A stretch of DNA of 64,000 nucleotides from an uncultured Erythrobacter sp. (lineage in GTDB: Bacteria > Pseudomonadota > Alphaproteobacteria > Sphingomonadales > Sphingomonadaceae): the NCBI GenBank assembly GCA_947495555.1, contig CANLZI010000001.1:968861-1032860 (forward strand), in the 5' to 3' direction. Position 1 is the stretch's first letter, and every line of letters starts with the position of its first letter. The notes under the pieces are model-generated. The model did not search any database. It was not told where the DNA came from and worked only from the letters and a program-made list of their open reading frames with translations. Shown piece after piece: positions 58,989 through 64,000 of this stretch. The translations under genes were made by a program, and so were the position numbers.

Positions 58989-60109
58989 AAACCAACCGGA
59001 GAAACATGCTTGGCGGATCGGCCGCCGTTATTGGCGCGTCCATGCTACCCAAAGTGGCTTTTGCCGCTGGCGGCATCGGGTCAAAACGACTGGTCTTTGT
59101 GTTGCAGCGCGGGGCCGCAGATGGCCTTGGCATCATCGCACCCGTCGGCGATCCCAGCTATGCGGGCCTGCGCGGCATGCTGGCGGAAGATTACGCGGAT
59201 GCTCCCCTCATCGGCGGCCTTTTTGCCCTTCACCCCGCTCTTGAGCGCTCAGCTGCAATGTTTGCAAGCGGAGAAATGATGGCAGTCCATGCCGTTGCTT
59301 CCACTTACCGCGACCGGTCGCATTTCGACGGGCAAAACGTGCTCGAAAGCGGCGGAACCCGCCCTTACGAACGCAAGGATGGCTGGCTTAACCGCCTTGT
59401 CGGGATGCTGCCCGATGCGCAAGCTTCGGGCATTGCCATCGCTCAGAGCATCCCCTTGGCTCTTCAGGGGAGTCACAAGGCTGGCTCATACGCGCCTTCG
59501 CGGCTGCCCATTGCGGCAGATGATTACATGCGACGGGTTGGCCAGCTCTATATGGGTGACGAACGGCTGCATATGCTGTGGGAAGAAAGCCTTGCGACCC
59601 GCGCCATGGCCGAAGGGATGGAAGGCAGCGGAAATATGCGCCAGGCCGCCGATGTCGGCGCATTGGCTGCGCGCATGCTTGCGAGCGAAGACGGCGCGCG
59701 CATCGCCATGATCGAAACCAACGGCTGGGATACGCATAATCGTCAGCGCCAACGCCTTGGGCGCGAGCTGCGCAACCTCGATACGCTGATCGACGCGCTG
59801 AGAACCGGCATGGGCGATCTTTGGGCAGACACATTGGTGATCGTCGCTACAGAATTCGGGCGCACAGCCTCAATCAATGGAACCAATGGGACCGATCATG
59901 GCACGGGCTCTGCCACGCTGCTATACGGCGGCTCGCTGGGTGGCGGCAAAGTGCTCGGCGACTGGCCCGGCCTGAGGCAGAGCGATCTGTATCAGGCGCG
60001 CGATCTGAAACCTACCAGCGCAATGGAAGATGTGATTGCCTCGACCAGCGCGAGCCATTTTACGCTAGATCCGGAGCTGGTTCGAGAGACGCTGTTCCCA
60101 GGGCGTTGA
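58985..60109 (+). CDS. DUF1501 family exported protein
   Basis: A 374-residue DUF1501 protein. The ATG at 58985 overlaps the DUF1800 stop (ATGA). It begins with a twin-arginine-like signal (KTNRRNMLGGSAAVIGASML, cleavage near AFAA), so it is probably exported folded. DUF1501 belongs to the alkaline phosphatase/sulfatase-like fold: VFVLQRGAADGLG, MIETNGWDTHNRQ and TLVIVATEFGRTASINGTNGTDHG carry likely metal ligands. It contains no cysteine, so it cannot be a substrate of the nearby formylglycine-generating enzyme. The reaction is unknown. Confidence 0.9.
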   Translation: MKTNRRNMLGGSAAVIGASMLPKVAFAAGGIGSKRLVFVLQRGAADGLGIIAPVGDPSYAGLRGMLAEDYADAPLIGGLFALHPALERSAAMFASGEMMAVHAVASTYRDRSHFDGQNVLESGGTRPYERKDGWLNRLVGMLPDAQASGIAIAQSIPLALQGSHKAGSYAPSRLPIAADDYMRRVGQLYMGDERLHMLWEESLATRAMAEGMEGSGNMRQAADVGALAARMLASEDGARIAMIETNGWDTHNRQRQRLGRELRNLDTLIDALRTGMGDLWADTLVIVATEFGRTASINGTNGTDHGTGSATLLYGGSLGGGKVLGDWPGLRQSDLYQARDLKPTSAMEDVIASTSASHFTLDPELVRETLFPGR

Positions 60110-60137
60110 AACCCAGGCTACAGCCCTGCCCTGCTAC

Positions 60138-61193
60138 TCATTCAGCGCTGTCGTAAACAAGCCTGAAGCCGACATTTGATGCGCCTAGCCCGGCATCGCG
60201 TCCTTGCCGGCTTTCAGGGCGATAACGCTGGCAATAATTGGGGGCGCAAAGGTAACTGCCCCCTTTCATCACGCGGCTGGTAAAACCTGGATTGAGCGGG
60301 TCATAGGCGGCGTTCTCGCTTGGCCCGCGCGGATTGGTCTGGTCTGCAGGGTCATGCCCTGCCCGATAATAGTCTGCGGTCACTTCCCACACATTGCCGA
60401 CCATATCATAAAGCCCGTTTGCGTTCGGTTCAAAACAGCCGACAGGTGCAATTCCCTTGAACCCGTCACTGCCTTCATTGACGATAGGGAATACGCCTTG
60501 CCAGCTGTTTGCGAGGCGCGGATCGGGTTGCTCTGTGTATTTTTCCGCGCCTGCGCTCGCCGCATATTCCCACTCTGCTTCGGTGGGGATGCGTCCACCT
60601 GTCCACTCGGCATAAGCGTGCATATCGTCCCACGCCAGATGCACCACCGGCTGATCAGGTCGCGCATCGGGACCTTGCGGGCCATAGGGTTTACGCCAAT
60701 TTGCGCCCGGTAAATATTCCCACCAATCGCTGTAGTTTCGTGATGGATTGTGAGGCGGTGTAAAAACCGCAGAACCCGGCTGCAGCATGAATGACGGGAT
60801 TTGCTCGACCGGCACCCCGAACTGCGCCGGATCGACGGGCTTTTCGGCCACAGTCTGATACCCTGCCGCCTCGACAAATTTTGCGAACTGGCCGTTGGTC
60901 ACTTCATGCGGATCGATCCAGAAGCCATCGATCGTTGTTTCCCGCTCCAGGCTTTCTTCCGCATAAACAGCATTGCTGCCCATGATGAAGGTTCCGCCAT
61001 CGATCCGGACACGCGTGCTGGACGGCGTGTTGCACTTCACCGTCGCGGCAAAGTCACTCGCGGCAGTTGCCTGCAGCGCGGCGTTTTCATCTACTTCTGA
61101 CGCGCCGCAAGCAGCCAAACACAAAGCAGAACTGACCGTAAAGAATCCGCGCTTTGCACGATTGAAGCTCCTGATTGGATAACGTCTCATCAA
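60138..61193 (-). CDS. Formylglycine-generating enzyme (SUMF1 family), lipoprotein
   Basis: A 351-residue FGE-sulfatase-domain protein that would oxidise the Cys of CxPxR in sulfatases to formylglycine. Both active-site cysteines of true FGEs are present in GGSYLCAPNYCQRYRPESRQG (GSYLCxxxYC). Other family motifs are MGS, DPHEVTNGQFAKFV, PVVHLAWDDMHAYAEWTGGRIPTEAEWEYA and GLYDMVGNVWEV. The N-terminus has a signal peptide with lipobox (LAAC, near residue 29), so it is predicted to be periplasmic. It starts six bases after the BNR-protein gene ends. No sulfatase is inside the window, so its client is presumably encoded to the right or elsewhere. Confidence 0.88.
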   Translation of the reverse strand: MMRRYPIRSFNRAKRGFFTVSSALCLAACGASEVDENAALQATAASDFAATVKCNTPSSTRVRIDGGTFIMGSNAVYAEESLERETTIDGFWIDPHEVTNGQFAKFVEAAGYQTVAEKPVDPAQFGVPVEQIPSFMLQPGSAVFTPPHNPSRNYSDWWEYLPGANWRKPYGPQGPDARPDQPVVHLAWDDMHAYAEWTGGRIPTEAEWEYAASAGAEKYTEQPDPRLANSWQGVFPIVNEGSDGFKGIAPVGCFEPNANGLYDMVGNVWEVTADYYRAGHDPADQTNPRGPSENAAYDPLNPGFTSRVMKGGSYLCAPNYCQRYRPESRQGRDAGLGASNVGFRLVYDSAE

Positions 61194-61199
61194 ACCGGC

Positions 61200-62606
61200 T
61201 CAGCGCTGTCCCATCGGCCGTGTCACGGGTCCACTATCACCCAGGAGATACATGCGTCGATCATCTGTACCTCGCGCTCTTTCGGCAACCACAACAAGCG
61301 CTTCGGGGTGCGCATTACGAATGAAGCTGCTGATTGCGAAACTCGCCTTGTCCCGCACCAAAAGCTCGCGTGCGCGCTCAAAACTCTCTCCGGCATCATC
61401 GCTTTCCCACCAGGCAATCACTCCGTCACCATCGTTGTTCTGCGATGCGAGCAAAAAGCGCACATTATCGCGGTTATCGACAACAAGATCGCCATTTCCT
61501 ATCGGCAGTTTGGTTGATTTGCCACCAACCCATTCACTGCCGCTCCACCGAAAATGACGCATCTGTTTCGGACCGCCGACTTTGGAAACGCCCAGATCCT
61601 CGCCCATGGTGATACCGATATGGGGATGACCCTGATCATCGAGCGTCACTGATGCGTTGAACGACCATAGATCACCCGATTTCGCGACCAGAGTCTTGTC
61701 CTCGGCAACTTCGCGTGTCAGCGGCATGGGCAGTTGTTCGCCCTCGATATTGCTCCAGCTGCCATCGCCAGTGTCAAAGACCATATAGAACAAGTCCTGG
61801 CGGTTGGCGGTGTGGCCACGCGCGTCGGGCGCCCCTGCTCCATCCCAGCACAGATGATAGTCGAAGCTGACTATGATCTCATCGCCCTGTCCCTTGGTCA
61901 CATAGGGATACCAGCTGTCGACTGCCTGCAAATCGGTGCGGCGCTTGTGCTTGAGGAAAGATACCGGCTTGCTGAACGTGCGGCCATTATCGCTTGATTT
62001 GTGATAGACCCAGTCGCTGCGATGCGCCCCGTGGCGATAGAACAGATAGATATCTCCATTATCCATCTTCACCACCTGATTATACGTGCCGAAAGGCGGG
62101 ATCGTGTCCAGCTCCTCCCACTCGGTGATGTCATAAGGTCGCTTCGACACGACATGCTTGTTATCACCGTAATGGTGATTACCAAGCGGGTTCTCACCCA
62201 GCTCAGGCGTGCCGCCATGCCCGCCAAAGAAAATATGGATATACCCTGCATTATCGATGATCAGCGTCGGCTTGCCATGATTGTCGATCTTGCGAGTGGA
62301 GTCTTTGCCCATCGCGCTGGCGCCGGCTTTGAACGGTCCGACCCACTCGCCAGTTTCGTGATTGTACGATGCGACATAGGGGTCTTCGAGCGGCCCCTGA
62401 TAGCTCACATAGGTGATGCCATCCTTATGCTCACCGGCCGGATGCTGGACCACGGCAACCGCGTTTCCCAACCCGTTATCGGCGAAATATTCGGTCTGCA
62501 TGGGCGCTGCTTCTGTGCTGCTTTGCGAACCATGGGCCGCGCTGCATCCGGTAAGCCCGCATATGCCAGCCGTGAATGCTGCTGCCAGGAGAAGAGAATG
62601 TTTCAT
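61200..62606 (-). CDS. BNR-4 repeat protein, ulvan-lyase-like (PL24/PL25 type)
   Basis: A 468-residue lipoprotein. The ATG at 62606 follows AGGGTCC and starts a signal with lipobox (GLTGC, near Cys20); longer in-frame extensions are rejected. The mature protein is a predicted seven-bladed beta-propeller with BNR/Asp-box-like repeats (KSSDNGRTFSKP, ESDDAGESFERA). IIDNAGYIHIFFGGHGG, the NHHYGD segment and FYRHGAHRSDW resemble the His/Arg-rich active-site strands of ulvan lyases PL24/PL25. Such enzymes cleave rhamnose-3-sulfate/uronate polymer by elimination. The neighbours GH105 and FGE support that reading; a sialidase-type BNR protein is the alternative. Confidence 0.72.
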   Translation of the reverse strand: MKHSLLLAAAFTAGICGLTGCSAAHGSQSSTEAAPMQTEYFADNGLGNAVAVVQHPAGEHKDGITYVSYQGPLEDPYVASYNHETGEWVGPFKAGASAMGKDSTRKIDNHGKPTLIIDNAGYIHIFFGGHGGTPELGENPLGNHHYGDNKHVVSKRPYDITEWEELDTIPPFGTYNQVVKMDNGDIYLFYRHGAHRSDWVYHKSSDNGRTFSKPVSFLKHKRRTDLQAVDSWYPYVTKGQGDEIIVSFDYHLCWDGAGAPDARGHTANRQDLFYMVFDTGDGSWSNIEGEQLPMPLTREVAEDKTLVAKSGDLWSFNASVTLDDQGHPHIGITMGEDLGVSKVGGPKQMRHFRWSGSEWVGGKSTKLPIGNGDLVVDNRDNVRFLLASQNNDGDGVIAWWESDDAGESFERARELLVRDKASFAISSFIRNAHPEALVVVAERARGTDDRRMYLLGDSGPVTRPMGQR

Positions 62607-62629
62607 GTATTTGGACCCTGCTTGGTGGT

Positions 62630-63838
62630 TCAAAGCATTTCGGATGCGAACAGCAACATGCCACCGGTTGCGTAAAGCTGGCTGGTGTCGGCATCGGTGG
62701 TTTGCGGATCTTTGCCGATTTGCTGAACCCAGCCGACTTTGCCACTGTCCGTGGTGGCTTTGCGCATCGCATCCCACGCTTTGTCACGGGCAGCCTCATA
62801 TTGCGCGCCCTCGATCATGCCGTTGTTCAGGCCCCACGCCAGACCAAAGCCGAAAAAGGCCGTGCCGCTGGTTTCGGGATTAGTCAGATATTCCGCATCC
62901 ATCAGCGACGTTGGCCAATAGCCATCCTCTCTCTGGATTTCGACCAGTTTGGCGGCGAGGGTCTTGTAGGTCTTCACCATTAAAGGGCGCTCGGGATGGT
63001 CGGCTGGCATATCCTCAATAAAGCGGGCAAGTCCTGCAAACACCCAGCCATTGCCCCGGCTCCAGAATACAGACTCGCCATTGGGCGTCTTGGCGTCGAA
63101 GTAGCGGCTGTCGCGGAACAACAGGCTGGTTTCAGGGTCCTGCAGGTATTCGATAACAGCTCGCGTCTCTTTGGCTGCGTAATCGAGATAGCGTGGATCG
63201 CCCGAAACCTTAGTGGCCAGCGCCCATGATGGCGGGGCCATGAAGATAGCATCGGCCCAGCACCAACGGCGCTGGCAGGTGCCCTCTGTATGGCCATCCT
63301 CTGGCTCGATGAATTCAAGGCTCATTGTGTAATTCTGCGCGATGATATGGTCGAACACCTTGATCGACTTCTTCATCAGCGCCGGATTGTCATCGCGAAG
63401 GGCAATTGCACCATAGACAGCAGCGACCGCCTGATCATCGCCGTGCCAGACGCGGTCCCCCAGCTCCAAACCGTTCTCATAGGCATATTGCCGCACCCGG
63501 TTTAGCAGCTTCTCGTCACCCAATTTGGCTGCGTAGCGGTCCAGCCCGATATAGAATGCCGCTTTTACCCAGCCGCGCCCATATGAGCTTTCCGGAATTT
63601 TACGGTCGAGGTAGCTCATGTCTTCTTTGGCCTGCAGCTGCCAAGCAGCGACAGCGCAGCCGATTTCCTCTGCGGGCGCCTCTGATGGAGCGACCAGGGC
63701 CGGTGCTTGCCATTGCGGAACAATCGCAGCGCATGAACGCGCTCCACTATCACCAGAGTGATCATCGGCGAGCGCCGTGCCTGCCCCGGCCATGGCAATA
63801 GCCAGTGAACCAAAGGCGCTCAAATAACGGAATCTCAT
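62630..63838 (-). CDS. GH105/GH88-like unsaturated glucuronyl hydrolase
   Basis: Predicted hydrolase of 402 residues with a signal peptide (cleavage near GTALA-DD). The ATG at 63838 has GGAGAG upstream; the frame extends to 63940 without coding character. It is an alpha/alpha-barrel of the YteR type: GRGWVKAAFYIGLDRYA, LGDRVWHGDDQ with a catalytic-type Asp, RRWCWADAIFMAPPSWALA, FWSRGNGWVFAGLARF and SGTAFFGFGLAWGLN. GH105 enzymes hydrate and remove the unsaturated uronyl end left by lyases, including those of ulvan oligomers. It leads the GH105-BNR-FGE unit, so the operon promoter should lie in 63841-64000. Confidence 0.87.
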   Translation of the reverse strand: MRFRYLSAFGSLAIAMAGAGTALADDHSGDSGARSCAAIVPQWQAPALVAPSEAPAEEIGCAVAAWQLQAKEDMSYLDRKIPESSYGRGWVKAAFYIGLDRYAAKLGDEKLLNRVRQYAYENGLELGDRVWHGDDQAVAAVYGAIALRDDNPALMKKSIKVFDHIIAQNYTMSLEFIEPEDGHTEGTCQRRWCWADAIFMAPPSWALATKVSGDPRYLDYAAKETRAVIEYLQDPETSLLFRDSRYFDAKTPNGESVFWSRGNGWVFAGLARFIEDMPADHPERPLMVKTYKTLAAKLVEIQREDGYWPTSLMDAEYLTNPETSGTAFFGFGLAWGLNNGMIEGAQYEAARDKAWDAMRKATTDSGKVGWVQQIGKDPQTTDADTSQLYATGGMLLFASEML

Positions 63839-63988
63839 GAGGCAGCTCTCCACTTCTTTTCTGTTTGGCACATCACAGCACGCCTTTGATGAACTGCATC
63901 TTGCCTTATGATTTGGCGATTGCAATCCAGAATTGTTCATTTACGATCAAAATCGCGCATGGGCAAGCAGCTGCAGCGGCCTTTGCGC

Positions 63989-63997
63989 AAAGGAGAG
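63989..63997 (+). promoter_or_regulatory. Shine-Dalgarno-like sequence at the window edge
   Basis: AAAGGAGAG lies a few bases before the right edge on the plus strand. It suggests a gene divergent from the GH105 operon beginning just outside the window. No start codon is inside the window to confirm it. Confidence 0.3.
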
Positions 63998-64000
63998 AGC

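Noticed and set aside
62607-62777. 57-residue extension of the BNR protein
   Set aside because: It runs into the GH105 gene and is unlike a signal sequence, while the lipoprotein signal starts at 62606.
1-64000. tRNA, rRNA, CRISPR array, restriction or toxin-antitoxin modules, prophage genes
   Set aside because: None was recognised on reading. No repeat-spacer pattern is present, and no ORF product matched these classes by eye.

Overview
The window looks like a chromosomal segment of a marine or algae-associated alphaproteobacterium of the order Sphingomonadales (Erythrobacteraceae or Sphingomonadaceae). The evidence is five large TonB-dependent receptors (two of the Caulobacter/Xanthomonas type, with no SusD partner), an otsB-GH15-otsA block, DUF1254/DUF1214 and DUF1800/DUF1501 gene pairs, moderately high GC by eye, and alginate and probable ulvan depolymerisation genes. 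No rRNA, tRNA, CRISPR array or phage module was seen.

Layout. (1) 1-7524: end of an MFS transporter, a siderophore-type TonB receptor, a class III (glutathione-formaldehyde) alcohol dehydrogenase, an SDR, a fatty-acid-hydroxylase/sterol-desaturase protein and a Crp/Fnr regulator. (2) 7515-18588: a coherent uptake and catabolic locus. It has an exported fumarate-lyase-superfamily enzyme, a DadA-like FAD dehydrogenase, a glutamate/dicarboxylate symporter, a lipoprotein N-acyl-D-amino-acid deacylase, an exported M14 carboxypeptidase, a TonB receptor preceded by a possible leader peptide, and a LysR regulator. I infer salvage of a D-amino-acid-containing conjugate. (3) 18727-19844: a DUF1214/DUF1254 pair. 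(4) 19907-27034: a seven-gene operon of the GlpSTPQUV ABC-transporter type led by a CaiB-family CoA-transferase. (5) 27167-31187: a CadC-like/TPR regulator divergent from a small exported protein, then an AmpG-like permease. (6) 31339-36329: TonB receptor, DUF3604 lipoprotein and TetR regulator.

(7) 36483-51988: an alginate utilisation locus. Two TonB receptors import oligosaccharides. PL6 and PL17 lyases depolymerise them to unsaturated monouronate. KdgF converts this to DEH, an MFS carrier brings it in, an SDR reduces DEH to KDG, and KdgK phosphorylates KDG. The KDPG aldolase is not in the window. A GntR/FCD regulator probably acts through an ATACCAATT motif found at conserved spacing upstream of the receptors and the lyase operon. 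(8) 52154-56314: a possible small membrane protein and the trehalose genes otsB, GH15 and otsA. (9) 56325-57536: an intact IS6-family element inside relics of older related elements. A matching IS end lies at 36435, so blocks 7 and 8 are bracketed by IS6-type ends. (10) 57618-60109: DUF1800/DUF1501 pair. (11) 60138-63838: GH105, BNR-repeat lyase-like protein and exported formylglycine-generating enzyme, probably one edge of an ulvan or sulfated-polysaccharide locus that continues to the right.
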